Numbered from the stretch's first letter, positions 21,215 through 32,877 are shown. The stretch is 64,000 nucleotides of DNA from Saposhnikovia divaricata (GCA_036435485.1 CM071595.1:6686001-6750000); one strand, 5' to 3'. The notes: generated from the sequence alone by a model not told the origin. Numbers and translations are program-made.

Positions 21215-21660
21215 TATCATTTTTGCTGAAATTTTGTTTTTGTTCCCTTTACGAAATATCGAGAATTTAGTGAACAAAAAAAAAAAGAGTAAATTGTATA
21301 TTGATGTCTGAACTTTATTCACATTTATATTTGATGGCAGAAATTTGAAATTTATAATATATTGAACATACATTATTTTTGCGTTTCAAAAGGGGTGACT
21401 AAGAATCACTTTTTTGAACTATTTAAAAGTGATCCTTAATCATTCTTTTGAAATGTAAAAGCAATTATGATCAATGTATTGTAAATTTTAAATTCTACAA
21501 TTTCTCATCAATGTATCGTAAATTTCAAATTCCAATCACAGAAATGTAAAAGTGCAGCCACAATTTTTTAATTTAATTAAAAAATTGTGTTTAGAAGAGA
21601 ATGTGCAACTAAAAATAATAGGAATATTTTAACTTGTGTCCTGTCAGAAGAATGATGAAT
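21215..21660. other. AT-rich spacer, no gene seen
   Basis: It contains a small inverted repeat (AATCACTTTTTTGAACTATT and AAAGTGATCCTTAATCATTC arms near 21400-21450) but no coding region. Confidence 0.4.
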
Positions 21661-21895
21661 AACAATGGTGGTGTTTGGCTGGGCTTATAAGCCCGGACTT
21701 ATAACTTATTTTCGGGTAAAAATTTCATATTTTGATAATTTGTTTTTATGGTTGTATTTAATGTATGTTTGAGATTTCATAAGTTGCAAAAATAAGTTGG
21801 AAAATAAGTTGGAATGTTAGGAATCTCTAACATTGGCTTAAAATAAGTTGACTTATTCTGGAAATAAACTCCCCCAAACACCCCCAATATAATTT
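21661..21895. mobile_element. Putative hAT-type MITE
   Basis: It starts AATGGTGGTGTTTGGCTGGG and ends ACTCCCCCAAACACCCCCAA, imperfect inverted ends of the GGTGTTTGG/CCAAACACC kind common in plant hAT MITEs. The interior has CTTATAAGC and repeated AAATAAGTTG words. A TSD is not clear. Confidence 0.5.
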
Positions 21896-22835
21896 GAAGA
21901 AAAGAAATGATGAACAAAATTCTTGGATGCATAGGACACACAATCATTCATTCAAGTTATTGACAACAACTATTTAATTAGATGGCATGGAATGGCCGGT
22001 GGGGTAGTTCCATTAATAGTTCCTTCCATTATTCTATTTTCCACTTTTTAGAATTTGTTTATTCCTTCCTGTGGCTTACTATATACCATGATTATAAAAA
22101 TCGGTAATCGGTATAAATTGGTTGAGTACTGATTTAAGATTAATCAAGTAATCGGGGATTAATCGGAGTATTAATCGGATATTATAATAATATTTAATAT
22201 ATTAGTCCAATTTATAATTAAACATATCATTTTAAATAAATTCACATAATTAATCAAATTTCAAAAATTGAATCGATTTGTTACCTTACTGAGGATTAAT
22301 CGGGGATTAATCGGTTGAGTCATGGATTTTTAGAACCATGTTGTGTATACATATGGCCATTAAAAAAAACAAATAATTGAATATAATTCAATTCATGACA
22401 TTTAACAAACTAACTATTATTTTCGTTATAGGTTCATTTGAGTCCATTAACATTGTGTTAAAAAATGTTTGTAACATCATTGCGTACAAAAGTAGAGTAA
22501 ATATAAGTTGAAAAAAAAGATGTAAAACAACGATTATTAATAACACAAGAATAAGTAAATATATTTCTGTCCAAAACTTTGATTAATTTGTTTATTTAAT
22601 TCCATAACTGAAAGGTTATAGTATAAGGCTAGACTTTAAAAAAAACATATACAAGTGGAGACTTTACAAAGCACTTGACCAAAGGAAATAAAAGAGAAAA
22701 ACGTGTACGTAAGTAAATGTGAGGGTAAAAACAAGGGAAAGTACATTCTTTTCTCCTCCTGAAAAGTAGTAGTAGTAGATGCAGGTAGTACGAAATAAGG
22801 GGTTTTACAGAGTTACAACAGCTTCAGAATTCACA
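21896..22835. other. Repeat-rich intergenic DNA (GATTAATCGG words near 22090-22340)
   Basis: Between about 22090 and 22340 GGATTAATCGG and AATCGGTAATCGG recur many times, ending near TTTTTAGAACCATG, the pattern of a decayed DNA repeat. The rest is AT-rich without coding potential. Confidence 0.45.
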
Positions 22836-23062
22836 TGAATAGGGGTGAACATTTCGTGGTCCGATCAAAACCAAACCGAATCGAATCGAATAGATTGAAA
22901 ATCGAATTGTCAATATTTTTAAAACCGATCCGAATTTTTATTATGAACCAGACCGGACCGAATAGAAATAATTTCGGTTTGGTTCGGTTCGGTTCTTTTA
23001 AACCGAAATTACATGGATCGGTTCAGTTTTTTGGTTTCGGTTCGGTTTTGCTCAGCCTTGCA
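22836..23062. mobile_element. MITE rich in CGGTTCGG/CCGAACC
   Basis: It begins AATAGGGGTGAACA and ends TTTTGCTCAGCCTTGC, approximate inverted ends. The interior alternates CCGAATCGAATCG with GGTTCGGTTCGGTT, the style of a common plant hAT-like MITE. No TSD defined. Confidence 0.5.
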
Positions 23063-23903
23063 TGAACTCCATTTCCTCCATCTGCATTCTAACTTAGCAA
23101 GTGGTGCGGTCAGGTCGATCAGTACTGTTGGCCGGACCACCACCGGTCCAGTTTAGTTGCAGAAAAAAGAGAAAAATAAGTTCATGCATCGTTTCTTTGA
23201 TACCGTGGTTAAGCATATTTTACGAAAATGATACACATAACAATCATCCGTCAGAAAATATTTGACATTTATAATGTTAGAGTAATTTAGATTCTGCAAT
23301 CAAAAAACAAATCATGAAAATTTTAATTAATCATTTTCGAGAATCGTATTACATTTTAATATATTTATGTAGGTCCGAAAATATGTTGACGATTTGACGT
23401 ACATCTATCTACCTATACTATTATATAAAAGCCGAAACATTAAAAGTTTGGTCAGTCGATTGGTACGATACTGTTGATTTTACTTATTTACCCTTACTCA
23501 ATTACAGATAAAATCCATTAAACTAATCAATTTCCCTTTTCAGGCTAAACATTTTTATTTTTCAATAACTAAATAATTTTCTTTTTTAGGTAAAATACAA
23601 TATCTTTTATATTTTATTTAACTAGAATTTTTTCCATAAACCATCTCACTTTTTTAATATTCACTTTACCTTTCTATTTTCTCTAACTAAATTTTTTCTT
23701 TTTCGAATTATATCACGGGCGGTTCTAGTTAATACAATAAACTAATAATATTAATAATTAACCGATTGCCTTTTTCAACTAAACATATCATCTTTTCTAT
23801 ATTTTCTAACTAAAATCCCTCTTTTACAGTAATATCACGGACAATATTAATTTCTCCTTTTCTAAAAACATTACGAGCAATTGTATTTAGTAAACTAACG
23901 TAA
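23063..23903. other. Helitron-derived AT-rich sequence, no gene
   Basis: From about 23410 (CTATACTATTATATAAAAGC, resembling a Helitron 5' end) the sequence has TTTACTTATTTACCC, TCTAACTAAAAT and ATATCACGGAC blocks that recur at 41810-43690. I read it as a truncated copy of the same Helitron-like family. Confidence 0.45.
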
Positions 23904-23933
23904 CTAGCATGATAGCCCGTGCAAAGCACGGGC
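23904..23933 (-). mobile_element. Helitron 3' terminus (minus strand)
   Basis: On the minus strand: hairpin GCCCGTGCTTTGCACGGGC, seven bases, then CTAG followed by T. This is the hairpin-plus-CTRR structure that ends Helitrons. The element would extend rightward from here; its 5' end is not identified. Confidence 0.6.
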
Positions 23934-24196
23934 CACATTTTAATTCATATAATTTTTTCCAAACATTGCCAAAGACTATTTCATTTCTTATCTGTTTCAC
24001 ATGTCTCGGTCTATCTATAATCAGTGGTTGATCACCGTTCTAATTTCAAAATATTAGTATACTCTAAATCCTAAATACCATATTTATAGCGTTGTTTGTT
24101 CAATGTGTGAACAATGCCCGGTAAATGCGGTAAATAAAAGTTAATCATTAGCTGTCGCGTATTACAACAATAATTGTGTGCACTGTAGTATGTTTT

Positions 24197-24427
24197 TGTG
24201 ACAATCCAGGTCGGGTAAAAACCGAGCCTTTTTCCGGAATCGGGTCAAATCCCGTTTCCGAATTCGAAATAAATTGAAGTACACTGGTCCAAATGTAACA
24301 TCTTGGATAATCTACAAGTCCACCACAGGACCCCAAAACATCATGATTTGTTGGTTCAATTGATAGTAGTACTTTGCCTTATATAGTCAACTAAAGTCTC
24401 CACCCTCCTCGATGTGGGAATGTTACA
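24197..24427 (-). mobile_element. Small solo LTR (TRIM-like)
   Basis: Ends TGTGACA / TGTTACA (TG...CA), 231 bp. On the minus strand it begins TGTAACATTCCCACATCGAG and has CTATATAAGG about 40 bp further on, a good TATA box. There is no internal region, and no 5-bp TSD could be matched. Confidence 0.5.
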
Positions 24428-25297
24428 AAACTTATAAACAAGATTTACAATGTAACAATATTTTTACCTAATTGAGCACAAAATTTCAAACTAAGTACAA
24501 TTTAATTTTAAATTTAACAGTGAAACATTTTCCATGATAATCCTGTATACTCGTTTAGTAGGATAAAAAATACAATATTTTTTTATGTGTTAACCATGTT
24601 GAATTCTTTAAGTACAAGAAAGATTTTAAATTTTTTATATAAATAACTCATATTTAACAAAATTTAGAGACTAAAGAGGCGCTCTCTTTGTAATTGAGAT
24701 TTCTTTGAAAAGAATTATCCTTTAATTTATAAAGTATATTATGATAGTTTACATTATATTACACTCATAGAGTTTGCCATTTAAAAAGTTTATATTTGAA
24801 CACAGTATCATATATCTATATTATTTATACTATTATATTAAAGACGAATTTAAAATAACCCGTTGATCAGTACAATAAATTCAACAATTTTGAATCGTAG
24901 GCACAATAATTTTAATAGATCTATTATCACTTTTACCCATCTTCCCCGCCTCATATATACTACAACTTATTCCCTTCTCCTCCCTCTGACCACGTCATAT
25001 ATGCGCATTCATCTTCCCCCGACCACCTCTCTTTTATTTTTGACGACCTTAAATTCATTCATTTTTCCTTCGTCGGACCATCTATAATTCATATTTAGTA
25101 ACCTCTCTTCGAATTGTATTTCCAGAATTCCTCAAATTTGATTTATTTCGGAGAGTGATGATTATCACAATGATGATGAATACGACAACGACAGAAGTGG
25201 AAGAGGTGTGGTTGTAAATTTTATTATAATCATGATTTATGACATCCATACTCAAATTCATGACATCACCACATATTCAGATCTAATTATTTTTTTG
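24428..25297. other. AT-rich DNA, no gene seen
   Basis: It contains a TATACTATTATATTAAAGACG string near 24830, similar to a Helitron 5' end, and a C/T-rich stretch at 24930-25090. No coding region is supported. Confidence 0.4.
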
Positions 25298-26603
25298 AAA
25301 CTCCTGTCATGTGCCTAGAGCATCCAGTGTCTAGGTACCATAGATTCCTTCTGTTTCCCTGATTGCTAGCTGAATTTGCTTCCTGCTCTCCAGAACCAGC
25401 CATTAAAGCAAGGTTGACTAACTCAACATCATCATCAGAATGATTGTCATCAACAGCCCAGTCATACTCTTGGGTCAAGAATGCCTTTCCTTTCTGCCTG
25501 AGAAGATCAAAATATTTCTTCTTATAGTCAACAGCCTCAGTTGGCTTTCCCTTGTTCTCAGATCTAGGTTTCCTGCATTCACTTATCATATGACCAGCAA
25601 TTCCACAATTGTAGCATTTAATTTTGGATTTATCCACATAGTTGTTTGTGGAAAAATCCTTGTTAAATGGCTTGGCCACCCCAGAGTTTCTCTTGAATTT
25701 CAGCTTAGAGAATCTCCTAGATAGAAAAGCTAAGTGCTCATCTATCTCATCCAATTCATCCTGCTGAAGAGCATTCAATTCCTCAGACACCTTTTCCTTG
25801 CTCCTGCTTGATTCTGCTCTACCTTTACAAACCTCCCTGTTTGGTGTAGAACTAGCAGTTTCTGTCATTTCCTCCTTTTGCTCCAAGTTGGCAACAAGTG
25901 CAACTGACCCACTTTTCTTTTGAGACTTCTCAATCTCTTCATCCTGCTCCATTTCCAGCTCATAGGTCTTTAAAGTTCCATAGAGCCTTTCAAGAGTAAA
26001 TGTCTTGTACTCTTGAGTGTTTCTTAGAGAAACAGTCATTGGCTTCCATTCCTTGGGCAGTGATCTCAGAAATTTGAGATTAGAATCTTTAACTTGATAG
26101 ATTCTTCCATACAGTTTCAAACCATTTAGTAGCTTTTGAAATCTACTAAATGTATCATTCAATGTTTCTCCACTCTTAAAGTGAAAATGTTCATACTGTT
26201 GGATTAGTAGTTGCATCTTGTTTTCCATTACCTGTTCTGTTCCTTCACACAGGGTTTGAACAATGTCCCATACTTCCTTGGCGGTAGTACAGTTAATAAC
26301 ATTGTCAACCATGTCTGTTTCTAGACCATTGAACAGAATATTCATGGCCTTTTTGTCTTTGTGGACTTCTGCAATATCTTCAAGACTCCACTCAGAAACA
26401 GGTTTGGGAATGAGAGTGTCAGGCACATCATCAGCCAGGCCAACTCTTGTTGCTGTCTTCATTGGAACGTGAGGACCCTTGTCAATGCAATCCACAAAAC
26501 CCTCATCAATAGACGAGAGATGTAGACGCATTTTTACTTTCCAGTGAAAGTAATTTTCTCTATCAAGAACTGGAATCTTTACTCCATAATCCTTCTTAGA
26601 CAT
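25287..26603 (-). pseudogene. Truncated copia gag of a second Sirevirus-like element
   Basis: The minus-strand frame starts MSKKDYGVKIPVLDRENYF and runs through the copia gag domain and a CCHC zinc knuckle (CYNCGIAGHMISEC) to the first residues of protease (YLDTGCSRHMTG), where homology to the intact copy ends near 25298. The last residues and the stop come from flanking DNA. Compared with the intact gag at 36150-37467 it carries about fifteen amino-acid differences, far more than the 0.3% divergence between the LTRs. It sits directly downstream of the LTR at 26663-27675, which acts as its 5' LTR with a perfect primer-binding site. Integrase, RT and RNase H are absent. Confidence 0.9.
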
Positions 26604-26648
26604 GTTGGAAGTGTGTTGATCTTTAAACTTCAAATATGTTAGAAGCTT

Positions 26649-26660
26649 GCTCTGATACCA
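26649..26660 (-). other. Primer-binding site (initiator tRNA-Met type), inner copy
   Basis: TGGTATCAGAGC on the minus strand, two bases from the LTR end, the usual tRNA-iMet primer site of copia elements. Confidence 0.85.
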
Positions 26661-26662
26661 AT

Positions 26663-27675
26663 TGTTATTCCCAGATTACACACTTGTATAATTGTAGAAG
26701 GGGAGGGTTGAATACAATTCTTGATATTTATAAATTTCTGATAAGAACTCCAGAGATTTATGCAGAGATAATTGCAATGTAAGATTTAAACACAAACACA
26801 TATAAAATCAGGTGGTTAATATGCACCACCTGAAGCTTTTATTTGAAGAAAACTCTGTGATACAAAATGTACACAGCTGCCGTTTTACAACTCTTTGCTT
26901 CTAAGGATATTCAAGAAACCCTAAGCAAATATGTCTGTTTTCTTAACCTACAAAGAGTTGCTACACTTGGTTATATATCCCAAGTTTTACAAGTACTACT
27001 GGAATAAGATAATACTAATCTAATTCTAGTTGACTTGCTACTACACTCCAAATACACATGTAGCCGAAAGGTTGTCCTTGTGTTCAGACATGTCTCCTGC
27101 ACCTTTCTTGTATTCATAGTGTAAATAGAATGCTTCTTTCTTCTGTGTTTCCAAAGTATGGCTGCCATACTGCTTTTTGTATCTACTATCAACTCATGTG
27201 ATCTGTCAGTCAAACATGTCCTTATCAACTGCTAATCCCCAGCTAATCATAGAAGACAGTGTCAATGATTATCCGTTGATGTTGTACACTGACATCCGTT
27301 GATGATGTATTGAGCGGTATCCGTTGATATTGGGACTTGAGCTGTATCCGTTGATAGAGTGGATTTGAGTTGTATCCGTTGATAGAGTTTTGTCTTCATC
27401 TGTTGATACACTTTCACTTAGACAGAATTACATAGCATAGCTTATTTACAATTGGCTACCCTATTCTGCCTATCCGTTGATAGTCAACATGACTGTGGAT
27501 AAAAACACTATCAACTGATAACATAGAGATACTTGCAGTATGCTACAAAACTTCATCCGTTGATGAGCTACCTGTCAACGGATAGAGTTATAAATCCTCA
27601 TCCGTTGACAGCTACAAAACCTTATACAATTTGATTAATTGTGAGGTTATCATCAAGTACAACATATTCCTAACA
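26663..27675 (-). repeat. Copia 3' LTR (also 5' LTR of the truncated second element)
   Basis: 1013 bp, inverted ends TGTTA/TAACA. It contains about ten copies of ATCCGTTGAT or close variants, clustered at 27270-27415, 27473-27485 and 27550-27610. Confidence 0.93.
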
Positions 27676-27686
27676 ATCTCCCCCAA
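27676..27686 (-). other. Polypurine tract
   Basis: TTGGGGGAGAT on the minus strand directly abuts the 3' LTR, the expected second-strand primer site. Confidence 0.8.
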
Positions 27687-27847
27687 TTTATACTTGATGG
27701 CAATAAAGCATAAATTCAGGACCTTGATGATAACAAAACATTCCTAAAGATATATAAAGAACAATGCATAATTTGTATTAAGCTACAAAAATTAAAAACT
27801 GAAAGTTTGAGAAATTTACAGAGAAGTGCTCCTCTAGACTGAGCAGA

Positions 27848-30832
27848 TTAAGACTGTTTCTTTCCTCTTGTTGGCATCACCCTTGATTTTCCTTCCTTGG
27901 CAGAGTTGGACTCAATCTGTATTTGGAGTTGCCTATAGAAGGCATCTTCTTCATCTACCTTTGGATTTAGCTTTTGTTGTAACCATCTCAGGTATTGAGA
28001 ACTAGCCTTTGGTAGTTGGTCTTCTAACCTGAAGAATCTCCTGTTACCATCTTCATCCCTGAACTCCATCATCCAGAAAGGTTGGAGGTGGATTTTCTGT
28101 CCATTGTATGGGATCTTCATTTTCCTTGGTAGACTTGATGGTGAGTTCCATTCCCTCCTTATTTGTTCTATTCTGTCCAGTATATCCCCTTTTGCTATCT
28201 TGGAGAACCCTGTGTATCTCTTGATTGCAGAGAACACTTTGGTTAAGGTATGATAATTTTCTCCAAGAACCCTTTGTAGTGGCCATGTCCTTTCCATTCC
28301 TCCCTTGTATACAAAGACCAATCTTTCAGGCAAATGTCTATATTTGTCAATTCCTCTTACTTCTGACAATTCATCCAGATAAAGATTCATGCCAGAGTAT
28401 TCTTCAATATCTGCCTGATAGATAAAATCATCCTTGTTTTCCAAGATTGGCTGCCTGACAATAGCAGGTACCCTAGCAACTTGAATTGGTTCCTTTGAAG
28501 GTTGCTTCCTTAGTTTCCTTTTCTTCTGTATAGGCTTCTGTTGAGGCTTCAGCAAGAATGAAGGAACCTCAATGGAGTCAAGATTCATTGGTTCCTCTTT
28601 AGGTACTATAGGCTCACCATGGAAATTCACATCTGGGTTGAATACTTTTACATCAATTGGTTGTGATGAACCAACTGTCTCCTTGTTTTCAATTTCTGGA
28701 GAGACAGGCCTCCTTGCCTTTGATTTTATTCTCTTGGATTTGGGGACTGATTTCCCTTTCTTTTTGAATTTGGGGACTTCCTCAGGTTCCCTCAATTCAT
28801 CCTCTACCTCATCCAATAACTCTTGAGCCAGCCTTGCTTGCTTCTCATCTGAGTTTTCATATTGATATTCAGTGTTTGGTTGAGATTTTCTTAGCAGCCT
28901 TGAAGTCTCTTCTCTCTTGGCTTCAACAAATCTAGGATGGCTGTTGGATATGTTTAGAACTTTTCCATTCCTTATGATTACAGCCATCCATTCTCTTACA
29001 CAACTGTTAGTCTTCTCCTTGAATTCCTTGATTGCCTTACCCATCAGCTTCTCTTCATCATCCTTGGGAAATGGAAAGTCCAGTTGTAACTTGTTCTTCC
29101 CATTTGCTTTTGGTGGTGAGAAGGGTCTTGTTTTGATGTAGGGTTCAAATTCCTTAACATGAGAAGGCTCAGCATCATAGAATGTAGGAGCCACAATTGC
29201 TGGAGTGAGCACCTTCAGAATTGTTGTAGATATTGTTGGAGCTGAGGTTTGGCTAGAGAACAGAGTTGATGCAATAGATTGATTGATCAATCTTTCTGTC
29301 CTCATTATCCTTTCATAGTTTTCCTCTTTCATCTTTTGTAGAGCTTCAATTTTGGCTAGCTTTTCCTCTTCTGTCAAGTTTGAGAAATCAAACTCTTCAG
29401 ATAGAGCTACTTGTTCAGGTTTGGATTTGCTGGGGGAAGCTGTGACAATGAATTCTTGTGGATTGACCACTATGGTAGGCTGCTGCTCCCCCTCACTTGC
29501 TGCTTCCCTGCTTTCAGAAATTAAGATTTGACTTGTAGTTGGCACAGCCTCTTCCACTTTCTCCCCCTTTTTGTTAGCATCAAGGGTTTGACTAGAAGTT
29601 GGGGCTGCAACTAACTTCTCTAGCAGTTGGGTTTGCAGTTTCTGATGTTGAAGAAATTGCTCCATCTGGGATTCCATCTTTTCCACTCTTGAATTGAGAA
29701 GTTGCACAGACTTAGCCAGGTTGTCTTCTTTGAGGAACCTTTGTTGCAACACCCTCTGAGTGGCTGTAGGAGCTAGTTGCTCTAGCTTGGAATCCACAGA
29801 GATCTTCACATCCTTGATTTCTTGTTTGACCTCCTCTAAGTTGGATCTCTGAATCACCATTTGCATCTTTTGTAACTTTAGGGAGTCAATTGCCTGTTGA
29901 AGAACAACCTTTCTCTGTGGATCTGCTTCTGGGTGCTCAGCCAGGGCAGATTTATATTGCCTTATGATTTCCATATCAAGTTGATGATAGGTGTAGTTGT
30001 GAGCAAATGCAAAATCATGAATACTGCTACCACCTTCATCTTTAGAGCTCTGGCTGTCTTCATCTTCAGAATTGTCAAATTCTTCACTCTCAGCAGTGGT
30101 TGGAAGAGCTGCTATAGATTCCTTAGCTCTAAGTAGAGATTGTGAGGTGTGCACTAGGTGCATTGCCTCCTCTGCTTCCACATTGCCCTGTTGTGCCAGA
30201 ATTTGATAGGCAGGAACAGGGTGAGTAAAGGTTTCAGCATCCAAAGAAATGGAGTCAATCATGGACTGATATTCTCTTTGATATTCCATTTCCTTGGATG
30301 CATCCTCAACCTCCATTGACTCACTAGCAATGGCTGCTTCTTCCATCCTTATTTCTCCTGTAGTCCCTTCTCTCCCCTCATCTCTCTTTTCTTGCATCAA
30401 GGGCTCCCCTTGGCTCACACCTCTCACACCCTCACCTTCACCTACTAAGGTGGAACTCTCAAACTCTCCTTTTGCCTGACCGGAAGAAATGGCCAGCCTC
30501 TCATTATTTACCTCTCCTTTTGCCTGCTCACAAGGCAGCCTCTCACTCCCTTCCCTCAATCCTAAAAGTGTTTCAAATACTGAGAATTCCTCCACACTTG
30601 ACACAGGAATGTCAGATATAGCAGTGGTAGAGTGAGTTATCAACGGATAAGGAATATCCGTTGATGGTGTAGTTATAGCTATCAACGGATGGCTAGATAG
30701 AGGCGCATCCGTTGATGGAGAAACACTTGTCAACGGATGAAGGATATCCGTTGAGGAAGGAATAATTTTATCCGCTGAAGAGAAAACCAACACTGAATCT
30801 GTGGAGATTGATTTTAAGTTTGAGGCCACAGT
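27848..30832 (-). CDS. Env-position ORF of the copia element, part 2 (after the amber codon)
   Basis: About 994 codons in the same frame as the preceding 512-codon part, separated only by TAG at 30835-30833; there is no ATG at its beginning. The first ~70 residues are Ser/Thr/Pro-rich and carry the repeated words STD and HPL, created by the ATCCGTTGAT motif and its complement. A long acidic, helix-prone region follows, with coiled-coil character around residues 280-410 (EVKQEIKDVKISVDSKLEQL). The C-terminal part (about 800-970) looks globular, with basic runs before it (KKRKLRKQPSK). I see no signal peptide or membrane span, so envelope function is unsupported. Proteins in this position are known from Sireviruses but their role is unclear. 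Confidence 0.8.
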   Translation of the reverse strand, partial: TVASNLKSISTDSVLVFSSADKIIPSSTDILHPLTSVSPSTDAPLSSHPLIAITTPSTDIPYPLITHSTTAISDIPVSSVEEFSVFETLLGLREGSERLPCEQAKGEVNNERLAISSGQAKGEFESSTLVGEGEGVRGVSQGEPLMQEKRDEGREGTTGEIRMEEAAIASESMEVEDASKEMEYQREYQSMIDSISLDAETFTHPVPAYQILAQQGNVEAEEAMHLVHTSQSLLRAKESIAALPTTAESEEFDNSEDEDSQSSKDEGGSSIHDFAFAHNYTYHQLDMEIIRQYKSALAEHPEADPQRKVVLQQAIDSLKLQKMQMVIQRSNLEEVKQEIKDVKISVDSKLEQLAPTATQRVLQQRFLKEDNLAKSVQLLNSRVEKMESQMEQFLQHQKLQTQLLEKLVAAPTSSQTLDANKKGEKVEEAVPTTSQILISESREAASEGEQQPTIVVNPQEFIVTASPSKSKPEQVALSEEFDFSNLTEEEKLAKIEALQKMKEENYERIMRTERLINQSIASTLFSSQTSAPTISTTILKVLTPAIVAPTFYDAEPSHVKEFEPYIKTRPFSPPKANGKNKLQLDFPFPKDDEEKLMGKAIKEFKEKTNSCVREWMAVIIRNGKVLNISNSHPRFVEAKREETSRLLRKSQPNTEYQYENSDEKQARLAQELLDEVEDELREPEEVPKFKKKGKSVPKSKRIKSKARRPVSPEIENKETVGSSQPIDVKVFNPDVNFHGEPIVPKEEPMNLDSIEVPSFLLKPQQKPIQKKRKLRKQPSKEPIQVARVPAIVRQPILENKDDFIYQADIEEYSGMNLYLDELSEVRGIDKYRHLPERLVFVYKGGMERTWPLQRVLGENYHTLTKVFSAIKRYTGFSKIAKGDILDRIEQIRREWNSPSSLPRKMKIPYNGQKIHLQPFWMMEFRDEDGNRRFFRLEDQLPKASSQYLRWLQQKLNPKVDEEDAFYRQLQIQIESNSAKEGKSRVMPTRGKKQS

Positions 30833-32371
30833 CTATGTTGAGAATTCTGGAAGGGAAGATTGATGGTCCAACAAATCATCTAAAAGATGATGACCACCAA
30901 TTACAGAGTGGGGCTTCTCCAAGAATCTTAAAGATGGAGAATCAGGAATTGATGTAGATATCATATCCACATCCAGAGATGGAGTTGGTGATGGTGGATT
31001 GTAATGTGTGTCGATTTGAAGATTAAGATCAAGGGGCTGTGACTCCACATTTATTGAAGCCACATCAAACTGAGTTTGAGAAGGTACAGTTTCCTGTACA
31101 GTGTGTGCACCCTGTGATTCCCCTGTGGTTTTAGATTTCACTCTTCTTCCATAGGTTTTTGAGATTGGGCTATATGTGTCTCTAACCCTCTTGTGCAGTG
31201 TTCCTTGTGGGGAACTTGATTCAGTGGTCACACTCTGTTGAGAAAGTGTAACTGGAATTTGGCTTGAAGTTACATTAGCCGTCTTTTGAGAGACTGAAAT
31301 GGTGGTTGCACTCATCTCTCCTTCCTTATCCTTAGGGCTTCTTTGATGTTCACCCTGTCCCTCACCACTCACTACCACCTTCACACTCCCCTCAAGAGTT
31401 TTGGTAGGTTTTACAACAGGTGTCTTTTGAGAGACACTTGAGGTTTGCTTTTTAGACTGTGATTTTGGAACTCTGGATTTGGTCACTTTGGTAGGAGCCT
31501 GTTTGGTCACAACTACAGACTCCATTGTGACACTAGAAGGCAAAGAAATTTGGGGGTTGGAGATAGGGGTTTCAGAGTTAGAGATAGTTACCTGAACAAT
31601 TGGAAGATATACCAATTGTACTCCTGCATTGAGGTTCATTCGAATCATGTCACTTAAGACTCTCTTTTTCTGAACAAAACATTGGAACTTGCTATCCGGG
31701 TTAGCAATGGATAGCTTATTCTCAGATACATGTAGTGCTAAGAGCATTAAAAATCTAGCAAAGTAGATATTCTTGCTCCTAGTTTCCTTTTTATCCAACT
31801 TTGTAGCTATCTCATACATAACTAATGTGCCAAAATTATAGAATTTATCATTTAAAAGCATACACATCATTGTTAGCATGGACTGGGTAACAGCATCAAA
31901 ATTACTAATTTTTCCTGAAAAAGTTTTAATGAAGGCATCACTAAAATAGCTCCATTCTTTAACCATTCCTTTCCTAACAATTTTCCCTAAGTTTTCAGTA
32001 CTAAGGGCATAATTAATAGAATTAAGCATGGCAACAATTTCAGCATAAGTAGGTACTTTCAGACAGTTATTCTCAGGCAATTTTAAACAAGCAGTTATTA
32101 CATCAGAATTAACCACATAGTTTTTACCCTTTAAAGAAAAATCAATTGTACCGTCTGTGCCATTGTACTCAGCAGATGTCCACATTTCTTCAATTACCTC
32201 GTGGATTAAGGGAGTGGTGGTAGTCATAGCATATGACAGTTTGCATTTCTTCACGAAACTCATCAAAGTGTGGTAAGCTTCTGGAGCATTCACTATGTCG
32301 ACAAAGGCCGCGAAATTGTTCTTCTCATAGGTAAACCCAGTGGAGGACATCATCTTAACAATAGGCGCCAT
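30833..32371 (-). CDS. Env-position ORF of the copia element, part 1
   Basis: It starts at a genuine ATG (MAPIVKMMSSTGFTYEKNNF) and runs 512 codons to TAG. The first ~240 residues look globular (FAAFVDIVNAPEAYHTLMSF, and MLTMMCMLLNDKFYNFGTLV) and resemble the plant transposon-associated domain seen upstream of coiled-coil regions in other retroelements; I cannot name it with certainty. The rest is Ser/Thr/Pro/Gln-rich low-complexity sequence. The stop is followed in the same frame by nearly 1000 further codons, so the pair is either one gene inactivated by a single nonsense change or one expressed with stop readthrough. Confidence 0.8.
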   Translation of the reverse strand: MAPIVKMMSSTGFTYEKNNFAAFVDIVNAPEAYHTLMSFVKKCKLSYAMTTTTPLIHEVIEEMWTSAEYNGTDGTIDFSLKGKNYVVNSDVITACLKLPENNCLKVPTYAEIVAMLNSINYALSTENLGKIVRKGMVKEWSYFSDAFIKTFSGKISNFDAVTQSMLTMMCMLLNDKFYNFGTLVMYEIATKLDKKETRSKNIYFARFLMLLALHVSENKLSIANPDSKFQCFVQKKRVLSDMIRMNLNAGVQLVYLPIVQVTISNSETPISNPQISLPSSVTMESVVVTKQAPTKVTKSRVPKSQSKKQTSSVSQKTPVVKPTKTLEGSVKVVVSGEGQGEHQRSPKDKEGEMSATTISVSQKTANVTSSQIPVTLSQQSVTTESSSPQGTLHKRVRDTYSPISKTYGRRVKSKTTGESQGAHTVQETVPSQTQFDVASINVESQPLDLNLQIDTHYNPPSPTPSLDVDMISTSIPDSPSLRFLEKPHSVIGGHHLLDDLLDHQSSLPEFST

Positions 32372-32877
32372 TGAAGTGATTGAACTTTGGTTACAGAGAG
32401 TTTTAGAGAAGAAGATGCAGTCAACTTTTGATATGCTTGAAAATGAATAAAAGTGAGATGTGAGAGTACAAGTCAGCCTTTTATATTTTTCAAGAATTAA
32501 AAATGAAATAATTAAAAGTAATTACTCCATTGGTCAAAAGTAACTGTCAGATAATAAATAAAAAGAGAATAAGTACAGCCATGATTAGATATACACGGTT
32601 ACCAATGGTTATATATAAAAAAAATGTATATCAACGGATGTAGAATGAACGGTTGAGATACAGTTTATCCGTTGATGACGTGGATAGCATGTTACCCGTT
32701 GACATGCAAAAATCTAGTAATGTGTTTATACTATCAACGGATAAAAGGATATCCGTTGATAAGCTAATTTTGCCTTAGACAAAATTTCTGCAGAAAATTT
32801 TTCTGAAAGTTTTAACTTTCAAGTAAATCAAAACACATTTCTAGCTTCAATTCATTGAAATCAAATATCACTAGGAA
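32372..32877 (-). other. Spacer between pol and the env-position ORF
   Basis: About 500 bp without a frame. It carries several ATCCGTTGAT-type motifs in both orientations (32630-32765), including an inverted pair at 32741-32761 (ATCAACGGATA then ATATCCGTTGAT). It could hold a splice acceptor or promoter for the downstream ORF; none can be proven by eye. Confidence 0.55.

Noticed and set aside
28053..30479. Plus-strand frames opposite the copia env-position ORF
   Set aside because: Shadows of the minus-strand ORF, with no domains of their own.
27848..32371. Calling the extra copia ORF a viral envelope gene
   Set aside because: No signal peptide, membrane span or fusion-peptide-like segment is visible; only its position is env-like.
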